Translations under genes and position numbers: made by a program
Origin: Treponema sp.
Lineage (GTDB): Bacteria; Spirochaetota; Spirochaetia; Treponematales; Breznakiellaceae
Reading direction: 5' to 3'
Assembly (NCBI GenBank): GCA_031277045.1
Contig: JAISLX010000054.1
Coordinates: 1-12,419, forward strand
DNA: 12,419 bases
In this document: positions 6,067-12,419 of the stretch, piece after piece
Layout of the letters: each line of letters begins with the position of its first letter
How positions within the stretch are numbered: position 1 is the stretch's first letter
Notes under the pieces: generated by a model
Told to the model about the DNA's origin: nothing
Database searches by the model: none
The model's input: only the letters and a program-made list of their open reading frames with translations

Positions 6067-7677
6067 ATGAAGAGAAACTATCGTGCCGCCGCTTTTGCGC
6101 TGGCCGTACTTGCCGGTTTTGCCGCCCTGTCCTGCGCGAAAAAAGAAGCCGCGGAAGGGAGCAAAGAGATTGTGTTATCCAGTTATCGGGACGGGAGCAT
6201 TGACGAACTGGATGCCGCCTCCTACCGGGGGCCCCATTTCCTGTACAAAATGATTTACGAGGGTTTTGTGGAGGACGGCGGCGAGGGTAAGCTCGTTCCC
6301 GTGCTTGCCGAAAGCTGGGAACTTGCGCCGGACAACAAAACCTACACCTTTCATCTGCGCCGGGGAGTGAAGTTTTCAGACGGCACGGACTTTAACGCGG
6401 AGGCGGTCATCTTCAACATGAAGCGCTGGGTGAACAACAGCCGCCACGCCGTGCTGGTCTCCAACAAGGTATCTTCGATGAAGGCGCTGGATGAGTACAC
6501 CGTGGAAATCGTGTTTGAGAACGCTGTCTATACCATCCTCACCGAGCTTACCTATCCCCGGCCCGTGCGCTTCCTCTCCCCCGCTTCGGTAACGGACGGG
6601 GAAAGCGGGGATATTGTATTCAAGTCCCCCGTGGGAACCGGCCCGTGGATGATAGACACCTATGTGAAGGATGAGGAGTTCTCTCTCGTCCCCAATCCCT
6701 ATTATTGGGGCGAGAAACCCAAGGTTGACCGGATCCGGTTCAAGGTGATTACCGACGGCCAGGCCCGGGTGCTGGCCTTGCAGAGCGGTGAAATCGACCT
6801 CCTGGGCGGCGACATGGTGGCGAAGATTCCCATGGAAAGCATTCCGGAGTTAAAAGCCAACCCGGACTTTGAGACCTTCATCAGAGGCACCTTGTGCGCC
6901 CACTTCATAGGCTTCAACGAAACCCTGCCGGTGTTTCAGGACAGGAACGTACGGCTGGCGATGAACTACGCCATCGACAAGAACGGCATCGCCCATGACC
7001 TGTTCGATGACGCGGGGCTTCCGGCCAAGGGGCTGTATCAGGCGGATACGCCCTACACGACTCCCCAAAATAACTACTGCGCCCCATATAACAAGAATAA
7101 AGCCATTGAACTGCTTGAGGCATCGGGCTATACCGATTCAGACGGAGATGGGGTGCGGGAAAAGGGGGATACCAGGCTGGAATTCAACTTTGTCTTTTCC
7201 ACCGGCGAGTTTCCCGAATGGAAGCCCCTGGCGGAGTTTATCCAGTCCCAGTTTGCCGAGGTGGGCATCAAGACAAACCTGAACGTCTTCGACAAGAACG
7301 GCTACGAGGAGATAAGCCTTACCACCCGGCAGTTCGATATATGCCTCAGACGAACCGCCTCGGATTCCTGGGTACCCCACAGTTCCCTTCTGGAACTGTT
7401 CGGCCCCGCGCCCACCGCTCTGGAAAAGGGCGTGGGCAACGCATGGTTCGACGAGGGACTGTACAACGATATTTTGAAAACCCTGGCATCCTTTGACGAT
7501 GCCGAACGGCAGGCCAACTACGACAAGGTGTTCAGCTTTATCAGCGCCGAGGCGTTGACGATTCCCGTGTATCATCCTACAACAGCCTTTGCAGTAAACC
7601 CCGGGAAAGTAAAGGACTTCGAGATAGGGGTGAACAACTACGCGCCGGTAGCGTGGGAGAAGCTGGATGTTAAATAA
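6067..7677 (+). CDS. nikA: NikA/CntA-type solute-binding lipoprotein of the ABC importer
   Basis: This is the extracytoplasmic receptor that hands substrate to NikBC (SBP_bac_5 family). The 536-residue protein has a type II signal peptide: MKRNYR, a hydrophobic stretch 7-21 and a relaxed lipobox ALSC with lipidated C23, as in spirochaetes. NikA-like blocks include LTYPRPVRFLSP (161-172), GTGPWM (190-195), YYWGEKPKV (212-220) and GEIDLL (241-246). The PRPVRF block matches the NikA region that carries the arginine contacting the metal-chelate complex. I see no clear counterpart of the NikA histidine that contacts nickel, so the ligand may be a different metal complex or a peptide. DSDGDGVRE (357-365) is a calcium-loop-like insertion. 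I chose ATG 6067 over GTG 6058 because AAGGAG (6053-6058) is correctly spaced only for the former. Being last of the five transporter genes is unusual. Its end overlaps the methyltransferase by 11 bp. Confidence 0.8.
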   Translation: MKRNYRAAAFALAVLAGFAALSCAKKEAAEGSKEIVLSSYRDGSIDELDAASYRGPHFLYKMIYEGFVEDGGEGKLVPVLAESWELAPDNKTYTFHLRRGVKFSDGTDFNAEAVIFNMKRWVNNSRHAVLVSNKVSSMKALDEYTVEIVFENAVYTILTELTYPRPVRFLSPASVTDGESGDIVFKSPVGTGPWMIDTYVKDEEFSLVPNPYYWGEKPKVDRIRFKVITDGQARVLALQSGEIDLLGGDMVAKIPMESIPELKANPDFETFIRGTLCAHFIGFNETLPVFQDRNVRLAMNYAIDKNGIAHDLFDDAGLPAKGLYQADTPYTTPQNNYCAPYNKNKAIELLEASGYTDSDGDGVREKGDTRLEFNFVFSTGEFPEWKPLAEFIQSQFAEVGIKTNLNVFDKNGYEEISLTTRQFDICLRRTASDSWVPHSSLLELFGPAPTALEKGVGNAWFDEGLYNDILKTLASFDDAERQANYDKVFSFISAEALTIPVYHPTTAFAVNPGKVKDFEIGVNNYAPVAWEKLDVK

Positions 7678-8455
7678 TAGTACGGTTTCCGGCGGCACGG
7701 TTCCCGGAAGCCTGGAAGAAAAGCTCCTCGCCAACTGGACTGCGGGGGCGGCGAACTACAGCGAGTCGGTGCGGCGGGACTTACATTCCTTTAAGCGGGA
7801 GGCCTGGCTTACGCTTATCCGGGAAAACACGGGTACCAGCGGCGCCCTGGACGTACTGGACGTCGGCACAGGGCCGGGGTTCTTCGCCATCCTGCTTGCG
7901 CTGGAAGGGCACCGCGTAACGGCGATTGACTGCACCGAAAAGATGCTCGCCTGTGCCCGGGTCAACGCGGAACAGGAAGGGGCGAAGGCGGTCTTCAGGC
8001 TTATGGACAGCCACGCCACGGATTTCCCGGACGGCGCTTTCGACCTCGTGATAAGCCGCAACGTTACCTGGACGCTGTTTGACGCGGACAAGGCATACGC
8101 CGAGTGGAAGCGGATTTTGAAACCCGGCGGAAGCCTGGTGATTTTTGACGCAAACTGGAACCTGCGCCTCTTTGACGAGGAGGTGATGCGGGAATACGAG
8201 CGGTCAATGGAGGATTACCGGCGGCGGTTCGGCGAGGAGGCGCCGGGGTACACCGATGCGGAACTGGATTACCGCCGTACTATGCCCATGTGCCGGCTGG
8301 TCCGCCCCCAGTGGGACTTTGACGCCCTCCTCCGGGCGGGGTTCAGTAAAATCATCTGCGACACGGATATAGGGAGGCGGGTCTACGACGAAAAAGAACT
8401 AGTCCGGTACCGGGTCAGCCCCATGTTTATGCTGAAGGCCATCCTGCGGGTTTAA
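7667..8455 (+). CDS. Class I SAM-dependent methyltransferase coupled to the transporter operon
   Basis: This is a 262-residue cytoplasmic methyltransferase with a Rossmann fold: motif I VLDVGTGPGF (63-72), acidic ribose-binding D88 in AIDCT, FDLVISRNVTW (125-135) and LKPGGSLVIFDANW (151-164). The ATG at 7667 lies inside the last codons of the binding-protein gene (11-bp overlap), so translation is probably coupled, and the two proteins are likely made together. From memory, this particular subfamily (SRNxTW...DANW) is often found beside Ni/peptide-type ABC transporters in anaerobes, which would need a search to confirm. The substrate is unknown. Possible roles are building or altering a metal-binding ligand, or disposing of an imported compound. 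It lacks the features of a nicotianamine/staphylopine synthase that I could recognise. Confidence 0.75.
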   Translation: MLNNSTVSGGTVPGSLEEKLLANWTAGAANYSESVRRDLHSFKREAWLTLIRENTGTSGALDVLDVGTGPGFFAILLALEGHRVTAIDCTEKMLACARVNAEQEGAKAVFRLMDSHATDFPDGAFDLVISRNVTWTLFDADKAYAEWKRILKPGGSLVIFDANWNLRLFDEEVMREYERSMEDYRRRFGEEAPGYTDAELDYRRTMPMCRLVRPQWDFDALLRAGFSKIICDTDIGRRVYDEKELVRYRVSPMFMLKAILRV

Positions 8456-8463
8456 CCTGACCA

Positions 8464-8497
8464 TCCGGCTTGCGTAGCAACGCCAGGGCAAGCCGGA
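8464..8497. other. Large hairpin after the methyltransferase gene
   Basis: TCCGGCTTGC (8464-8473) pairs perfectly over 10 bp with GCAAGCCGGA (8488-8497) around a 14-base loop. It starts 8 bases after the methyltransferase stop. No T-run follows on either strand, so it may mainly stabilise the 3' end of the operon message. Confidence 0.35.
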
Positions 8498-8530
8498 GTT
8501 CATTGGAACCGCAATTCCGGGCCAATCCGG

Positions 8531-8555
8531 GGAGTTTTGCCATAGGCAAAACTCC
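8531..8555. terminator. Tight 11-bp hairpin between the convergent operons
   Basis: GGAGTTTTGCC-ata-GGCAAAACTCC is a perfect 11-bp stem with a 3-base loop midway between the convergent genes. Its position suits a bidirectional transcription stop, but neither strand has a clear T-run behind it, so its strength is uncertain. Confidence 0.4.
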
Positions 8556-8556
8556 G

Positions 8557-8579
8557 AAAATACCTCCTCCGGGGGTATT
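8557..8579 (-). terminator. Terminator-like hairpin of the minus-strand sugar-acid operon
   Basis: Reading the minus strand, AATACCCCC-gga-GGAGGTATT (8579-8559) forms a 9-bp stem with one G-T pair, and the stem end merges into TTTT before CGG. It begins immediately at the stop codon of the pdxA2-like gene. The T-run is short, so termination may need help from the 8531-8555 hairpin just beyond. Confidence 0.45.
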
Positions 8580-9616
8580 CAGGTTCCGGGTTTCCAGTTT
8601 TTCGCAAAGGTGATTGCCATTTTGAGGGCGTCAATCATGCTCTCCTCATTAGCGCGGTTCTTCCCCGCTTTCCCGAAGGCGGTGCCGTGATCAACCGAAG
8701 TCCTGATGATGGGCAAGCCGATGGTTGTATTGATCCCGCTAATCTGCGAATACAGTCCGGTTTGCGGATCCATGCGGAAACCGCATAGTTTGAGTGGGAT
8801 ATGCCCCTGATCGTGATACATCGCCACGACAATATCAAACTGATCTCCCATGGCCTTAACAAAGACTGTATCCGGCGGGACTGGGCCGGTCACGTCAAGC
8901 CCTTCCGCCTTTGCCGCCTCAATCGCGGGGATGATGCCCGCCGCCTCCTCGCTACCGAACAAACCGTTTTCCGATGCGTGGGGGTTAAACCCCGCCACGC
9001 CGATCCGGCGGGGATCCCGGCCCATGAGTTTCAGCGCGAGGTCGGCGAGATGGATGGTGTTCAATACCTTTTCTTTTGTCATCAGATCGCAGGCTTGTTT
9101 CATCGAAACATGGGTCGTCACGTGGATCACCTTGAGGCCACCGCCGGAAAGTAGCATCCCGTAGTTCTTCGTCTTGGTATACTCGGCAAAGATCTCCGTA
9201 TGTCCCGCGTAATGATGGCCCGCGAGATTTATCGCCTCTTTGTTTATCGGGCCGGTCACCACCCCCACCGTCGATCCGGCCAGGGCGTCCTTAATCGCGG
9301 CAACCACATATTGAAACGACGCCTCCCCGGATTTTACGCCCACCGCGCCATAGGTATAGTCCCCCTTTTTGAGGATCCCGGGATCGATATAATCGATAAG
9401 CCCCCGGGTCCCCGCCGCCTCTTTCGGATCGGTGATCCGGCGCAGGGTAAAACCCTTGCCCGTTATTGCCGCCGTGTCTTCCAGCACGACGGTATCCGCG
9501 TAGATCACGGGGACGCATTCCTCATAAATATCCGACCGATCCAATGCCTTAAAGGTAATTTCTGGGCCAATCCCCGCAGGGTCTCCGATACTGATCCCCA
9601 ACACTGGTTTTTTCAT
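8579..9616 (-). CDS. pdxA2: PdxA2-type 4-phospho-sugar-acid dehydrogenase (D-threonate/D-erythronate 4-phosphate)
   Basis: This belongs to the PdxA family of NAD- and metal-dependent dehydrogenases. The 345 residues match the family length. Visible are GISIGDPAGIGPEI (7-20), GPINKEAI (122-129), AGHTEIF (137-143) and the likely metal histidines H169 (VTTH), H213 (FNPHASE) and H268 (MYHDQGHIPLK). True PdxA acts on 4-phosphohydroxythreonine in vitamin B6 synthesis. Here the gene overlaps a DUF1537 sugar-acid kinase gene by the ATGA junction (9613-9616) and follows a sugar-acid permease. Context therefore supports the PdxA2 role: oxidation of D-threonate (or D-erythronate) 4-phosphate and decarboxylation to dihydroxyacetone phosphate. 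Sequence alone cannot exclude a B6 role. A terminator-like hairpin abuts its stop. Confidence 0.8.
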   Translation of the reverse strand: MKKPVLGISIGDPAGIGPEITFKALDRSDIYEECVPVIYADTVVLEDTAAITGKGFTLRRITDPKEAAGTRGLIDYIDPGILKKGDYTYGAVGVKSGEASFQYVVAAIKDALAGSTVGVVTGPINKEAINLAGHHYAGHTEIFAEYTKTKNYGMLLSGGGLKVIHVTTHVSMKQACDLMTKEKVLNTIHLADLALKLMGRDPRRIGVAGFNPHASENGLFGSEEAAGIIPAIEAAKAEGLDVTGPVPPDTVFVKAMGDQFDIVVAMYHDQGHIPLKLCGFRMDPQTGLYSQISGINTTIGLPIIRTSVDHGTAFGKAGKNRANEESMIDALKMAITFAKNWKPGT

Positions 9617-10851
9617 CTGTTCCCTCGCTCATCCGCCTCGCGTAATTTCCGCAGGGCATAAAAAATCGCGTCTTCTTTGCCAAAGGCGCCCGCCTTGGTA
9701 ATCACCTTGATCCCCTCAAAGGGACCGCCCCTCAGGCGCATCAAGGGGATGCCCACGGCGATTTCGGTAATGATGGAAGAACCCTGGGCCCCCGTCGCGT
9801 TAAAAAAGCCGATTGCCGTATCGCCGCCGGAAAGAAAAAGACCGGACACGGGTACCGCCTCCAGGATATTTTTCGTCACGGGCCCCAGGGAAGTCTGTAT
9901 ATATTCGCTGACCTTTTCTTTTGAAAATCCCTGGCGCATCCCCGCTTCGGCGCTCCGTTCCATGGACAGGGGATCGTAGGTAGAGGCGGAGACCAGGATG
10001 GCATCTCGTCCCGCTTTAAGGATTTCAATCACCGGTGCGGCGAAATCCTCAGGCTGCGCCTTGTGGTCAAGAATATCGTGGATGGGATACTGGACAACCT
10101 TAATCCCTTGGTTTTCCGCATACCGCACCTGGTCCCGGGTGACCGAGCTGAGGCTGGTCACTACCCCCAGGGCCGGTGGCAGGGTATGGTTCACCGCCAG
10201 CAGGTTATCCGCCATAGCCGCCGTCCCGACCCAGAGCACCCGTTTTCCCGTAGTTAGGGCCGATCGGATGATGCGGCGCATATCCGCATTGGTCGAGGCG
10301 TCACAGGTAAAGACCCGGGCCCCTGAAAAGTCAATGGTACCCCCCTCCACCGCCGCGCGGCCAATGTGTATGACCTTTTCGTCAAAGGTGTCGGCCATGA
10401 TCTTTTGAATATCGTCTTCCACCACCGGCGTCTTGGGATCCCGGGCCAATTCGGTCCGGGCCACCGGCGTCCCGTTCAGCCGGTGAATCCGGTCAACCGT
10501 AGTCCGCCCCAGGTCGGGCAGGGCTGGCGCAAAAACAACAAGCTCGCTCTTGAATGCCTCGTCAAGCGCCTTGGTTTCCATGGCGATATTGCCCCGCAGA
10601 GTGGAATCGACTTTTTTCATGACCTGGGCAAATTTGCCAAAAGTGACCGCGTGAACCGCTTCGGAGACCCTTTTGTAGGCATCCTGTGGGGAAAGAGCGC
10701 GGGACTCTGTGTCAATCACCGAGGAATCTTCCCCGGTAACCAGAGCGCCTGAAAAAACAACACTCACCGGTATTCCCCGGCGGCGCAGTTGGACCCCCGT
10801 ATCATTCGCGCCGGTAAAATCATCGGCGACAATAAGATAATGTTCTTTCAT
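9613..10851 (-). CDS. dtnK: Four-carbon acid-sugar kinase, DUF1537 family (DtnK-like)
   Basis: This enzyme uses ATP to phosphorylate a four-carbon sugar acid such as D-threonate on O4, making the substrate for the PdxA2-like enzyme. The 412-residue protein has both family domains. The N-terminal sugar-binding domain carries IVADDFTGANDTG (7-19), MKKVDSTLRGN (78-88) and FAPALPDLGRTT (107-118). The C-terminal nucleotide-binding domain carries LFLSGGDTAIG (338-348), MRLRGGPFEG (371-380) and TKAGAFGKED (385-394). The ATG at 10851-10849 lies 9 bases after the permease stop with no obvious Shine-Dalgarno, so it probably relies on ribosomes arriving from the permease gene. D-erythronate kinase (DenK) is the main alternative; the two are not reliably separated by eye. 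Confidence 0.82.
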   Translation of the reverse strand: MKEHYLIVADDFTGANDTGVQLRRRGIPVSVVFSGALVTGEDSSVIDTESRALSPQDAYKRVSEAVHAVTFGKFAQVMKKVDSTLRGNIAMETKALDEAFKSELVVFAPALPDLGRTTVDRIHRLNGTPVARTELARDPKTPVVEDDIQKIMADTFDEKVIHIGRAAVEGGTIDFSGARVFTCDASTNADMRRIIRSALTTGKRVLWVGTAAMADNLLAVNHTLPPALGVVTSLSSVTRDQVRYAENQGIKVVQYPIHDILDHKAQPEDFAAPVIEILKAGRDAILVSASTYDPLSMERSAEAGMRQGFSKEKVSEYIQTSLGPVTKNILEAVPVSGLFLSGGDTAIGFFNATGAQGSSIITEIAVGIPLMRLRGGPFEGIKVITKAGAFGKEDAIFYALRKLREADERGNR

Positions 10852-10860
10852 GTTAGTTCG

Positions 10861-11811
10861 TCAGGCCGCAGCGCGAATCCGGCGCTTTTCCATCTTGTCC
10901 AGCCAGCTTACCAGAATCGGGCAGAGGATCGCTGTGACAATAATGGCTGCGGCAACCTGAACGGTGGCAGCCGCTTCGATCCCCGCGAGGCTCGGATCGG
11001 CGGCGGCAAGGGCGGCGGGGGTACCTACCGCGTTCCCGGCGGTCGTCCCAATGGCGGCTCCCGCTGCCGGATGATCGGACTTGATGAGCTTCATCACGAG
11101 GTAGCCGCCAAGGCCGGTCAACAAGGTGCACAGGATGCCGAGGAGGATCCCCGGTAGGCCCGCCGAGGCAAGCTGCGCGAGGTTAAGCCCCGCGCCTAGG
11201 GGAAAAGCAAAGAAGGGAATCGCCACCGTGGTGCCCTGGGCAAGGAACTTGCGCAGGTCTTCGTCTAGGTTGCCGAGTATACAGCCCACCACTATGGGTA
11301 GAATCGCGGCGACCAGCGCGAGGGCGGGGATGTTGGCAAGCCCTGATACCCCGAAGGCTACCATCGTGAGAAAGGGGCCGTCATTTATCGAAAGGATAGA
11401 CACCGCGCCGACATCGGTCGAATCGCCGAACTCCCCCGCCAATGCTGCGTAGAGCCCGCCGTTAGAGTTGGTCACCGCACCGACAATCGCGAGGGGTGCG
11501 AGCCCGAGTACCCCCGCCGGGCCAAAGGTCTTGTTTATCAAAATCCCCAGAAGGGCGCCGATGAGAAACTTCACCAGGGTGAGGAGCAAGCCCTTGATCA
11601 CCGGCTGTCCCGCCTGTTTCACGTTGATCTGTGCGCCGTTACAAAACAGAAACATCGCGATCAGCGTGGTCGCACCGGTTTTCCAGAGGCTTGTCGTAAA
11701 CCCGCCGATAACCAAGAATCCCGGGAAAAAGGTATTTAACAGCACCCCCAAAAGCAGGGGTACCACCATGAGCCCTCCCGGCACCTTTTTTACTAATTGC
11801 AGAATTTTCAT
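10861..11811 (-). CDS. kdgT: KdgT-family sugar-acid permease (2-keto-3-deoxygluconate permease family)
   Basis: This is a proton-coupled inner-membrane importer of the KdgT family, 316 residues, the usual length. It opens with KKVPGGLMVVPLLLGVLLNTFFPG and contains FLFCNGAQINVKQAG (about 55-69), AIVGAVTNSNGGLYAALAGE (100-119) and SINDGPFLTMVAFG (about 132-145), all characteristic of the family. About ten hydrophobic segments alternate along the chain. The start is supported by AGGAG six bases upstream (11822-11818). As first gene of an operon with a four-carbon acid kinase and a PdxA2-like enzyme, it probably imports D-threonate or D-erythronate rather than 2-keto-3-deoxygluconate; no KDG kinase or aldolase is present. 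A repeat copy begins only 19 bases upstream of the start codon, so the promoter lies within or beyond that repeat. Confidence 0.82.
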   Translation of the reverse strand: MKILQLVKKVPGGLMVVPLLLGVLLNTFFPGFLVIGGFTTSLWKTGATTLIAMFLFCNGAQINVKQAGQPVIKGLLLTLVKFLIGALLGILINKTFGPAGVLGLAPLAIVGAVTNSNGGLYAALAGEFGDSTDVGAVSILSINDGPFLTMVAFGVSGLANIPALALVAAILPIVVGCILGNLDEDLRKFLAQGTTVAIPFFAFPLGAGLNLAQLASAGLPGILLGILCTLLTGLGGYLVMKLIKSDHPAAGAAIGTTAGNAVGTPAALAAADPSLAGIEAAATVQVAAAIIVTAILCPILVSWLDKMEKRRIRAAA

Positions 11812-11826
11812 TTCAATCTCCTATTT

Positions 11827-11984
11827 ATTTGCAGTGGGTCTGCTCCCCCGCCTTATCCTTCCTTTTTTTATGTTAAGTTGTACGCCCCCTCATATCAACA
11901 AAAATCATCAAAAACTCAAGCATGGGGCAATTTCGAGACGATCCCCCCCCCCCCCCGCCCCTCTTCAGGTTGGGGAGGTTCATT
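11827..11984 (+). repeat. Repeat copy C (152 bp) between the divergent kdgT and ilvC genes
   Basis: The left end is TGCAGTGGGTCTGCTCCCCC from 11830 (one G fewer than in copies A and B) and the right end is GGGGAGGTTC to 11981, with ATT on both sides (11827-11829, 11982-11984). CCGCCTTATCCTTCCTT directly after the left end is shared with the interior of copy A (557-570), so the family is modular rather than simply shortened. The copy holds a run of 14 C. No reading frame of its own is visible. It sits in the upstream region of both neighbouring operons. Confidence 0.55.
11943..11956. repeat. Homopolymer of 14 C
   Basis: Fourteen consecutive C residues, followed by GCCCC, lie inside repeat copy C. 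Runs this long slip during replication and are also frequent sequencing or assembly errors, so the true length is uncertain. Confidence 0.8.
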
Positions 11985-12120
11985 ACATTTCCTATTTTTA
12001 AAATAACTTTTAAAATAATTTTGTCAACCGGCAGCCCGGCGGCAAAAATGCCTGCCATTTTACGCCGTACTTCACAAAACCGCCGTCTGCGGTGTACCAT
12101 AAAATAATTTGGAGGCAATT
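11985..12120 (+). promoter_or_regulatory. ilvC upstream region with AT direct repeat, hairpins and weak promoter candidates
   Basis: TTTTAAAATAA occurs twice, 12 bases apart (11996-12006 and 12008-12018), forming an AT-rich block. Downstream is a hairpin GGC-GGCA-aaaa-TGCC-t-GCC (12038-12056) and a smaller ACCGC-cgtct-GCGGT (12079-12093). TTCACA (12071-12076) with an 18-base spacer and TACCAT (12095-12100) is a possible promoter, but it would leave only about 15 bases of leader. I see no T-box specifier or GGTACCGCG motif and no leader peptide rich in Ile/Leu/Val codons. Confidence 0.3.
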
Positions 12121-12419
12121 ATGGCAATAATGTACTATGAAAAAGACTGCGATCTGGGAGCGCTTAAAAGCAAAACCGTCGCTGTAATCGGATATGGTTC
12201 GCAGGGGCACGCGCACGCCCTGAATGCGAAAGAATCGGGGATAAAAGTCATTGTAGGGCTTTACGAGGGCTCAAAATCGTGGAAAAAAGCCGAGTCTGCT
12301 GGACTTACCGTCAAAACGGCGGCGGAGGCGGCGGAGGCGGCGGACTTTATAATGATTCTTATCAATGATGAAAAACAGGCGCGGCTCTACAGCGAGTCTA
12401 TAAAACCGCACCTTAAACC
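12121..12419 (+). CDS. ilvC: Ketol-acid reductoisomerase, 5' part (runs off the window)
   Basis: This enzyme isomerises and reduces acetolactate or acetohydroxybutyrate in valine, leucine and isoleucine synthesis, in the cytoplasm, using NAD(P)H and magnesium. The visible 99 residues are the N-terminal Rossmann domain: [21 protein letters not shown], then the dinucleotide motif [12 protein letters not shown] (24-35) and the cofactor-specificity loop GLYEGSKSW. The length of that loop and its serines point to the NADPH-using class I form, though this is only suggestive. The start is firm: GGAGG (12111-12115) lies 5 bases before the ATG. MILINDE follows at the end of the domain. The gene is transcribed away from the sugar-acid operon. 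Confidence 0.92.
   Translation, partial: MAIMYYEKDCDLGALKSKTVAVIGYGSQGHAHALNAKESGIKVIVGLYEGSKSWKKAESAGLTVKTAAEAAEAADFIMILINDEKQARLYSESIKPHLK
12319..12345 (+). repeat. Three 9-bp tandem units inside ilvC
   Basis: GCGGCGGAG occurs at 12319 and 12328, and as GCGGCGGAC at 12337, in frame, encoding AAE-AAE-AAD on a surface helix of the Rossmann domain. The unit keeps the frame whatever its copy number. Confidence 0.7.

Noticed and set aside
7138..7734. 198-codon open frame on the minus strand opposite the end of nikA
   Set aside because: It is antisense to a well-supported lipoprotein gene, has no recognisable motif and no ribosome binding site.
1..12419. CRISPR array, tRNA or rRNA genes
   Set aside because: No evenly spaced direct repeats with unique spacers, no cloverleaf and no ribosomal RNA motifs were seen on either strand.

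Overview
The window looks like a chromosomal segment of an anaerobic spirochaete, most likely a gut (termite-type) Treponema. That is an inference from protein style, a relaxed spirochaetal-type lipobox and gene content; there is no rRNA or marker gene to confirm it. Most of the window is GC-rich, but the first ~1 kb is clearly AT-richer and contains gene wreckage and mobile-element remains.

Layout. (1) Bases 1-1098 are a decayed region. It holds the 5' end of an IS630-type transposase gene on the minus strand, then a broken retropepsin-like aspartyl protease/PDZ gene cut by the IS at its 5' side and by a 222-bp insertion in the middle, then a short 42-bp member of the same repeat family. (2) 1099-2124 is a full-length Sua5-type threonylcarbamoyl-AMP synthase. 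(3) 2125-2412 is a regulatory region: a good sigma70-type promoter with a palindrome in its spacer, followed by a ~115-nt leader that can fold so that the Shine-Dalgarno of the next gene is buried in an 11-bp perfect helix, with a competing small hairpin that would free it. (4) 2413-8455 is a plus-strand operon for a NikABCDE/CntA-type ABC importer in the unusual order permease-permease-ATPase-ATPase-binding lipoprotein, closed by a translationally coupled SAM-dependent methyltransferase. (5) 8456-8578 is a convergent junction with three hairpins. (6) 8579-11811 is a minus-strand operon for four-carbon sugar-acid use: a KdgT-family permease, a DUF1537 (DtnK-type) kinase and a PdxA2-type dehydrogenase. 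(7) 11812-12120 separates two divergent genes and contains a third repeat copy with a 14-C homopolymer and the ilvC leader. (8) 12121 to the end is the 5' part of ilvC.

How the genes work together. The NikA-like lipoprotein should capture a metal or metal-ligand complex (or a small peptide). NikB/NikC carry it through the inner membrane with energy from NikD/NikE. The methyltransferase could modify a metal ligand or another partner, but its substrate cannot be read from sequence. In the second operon a sugar acid such as D-threonate would enter by the KdgT-like permease, be phosphorylated on O4 by the kinase, and be oxidised and decarboxylated to dihydroxyacetone phosphate by the PdxA2-like enzyme.

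The most interesting points are the apparent switch in the nik leader, the coupled methyltransferase, and the modular GC-hairpin repeat family. Removing one copy together with one flanking ATT restores an intact protease reading frame.
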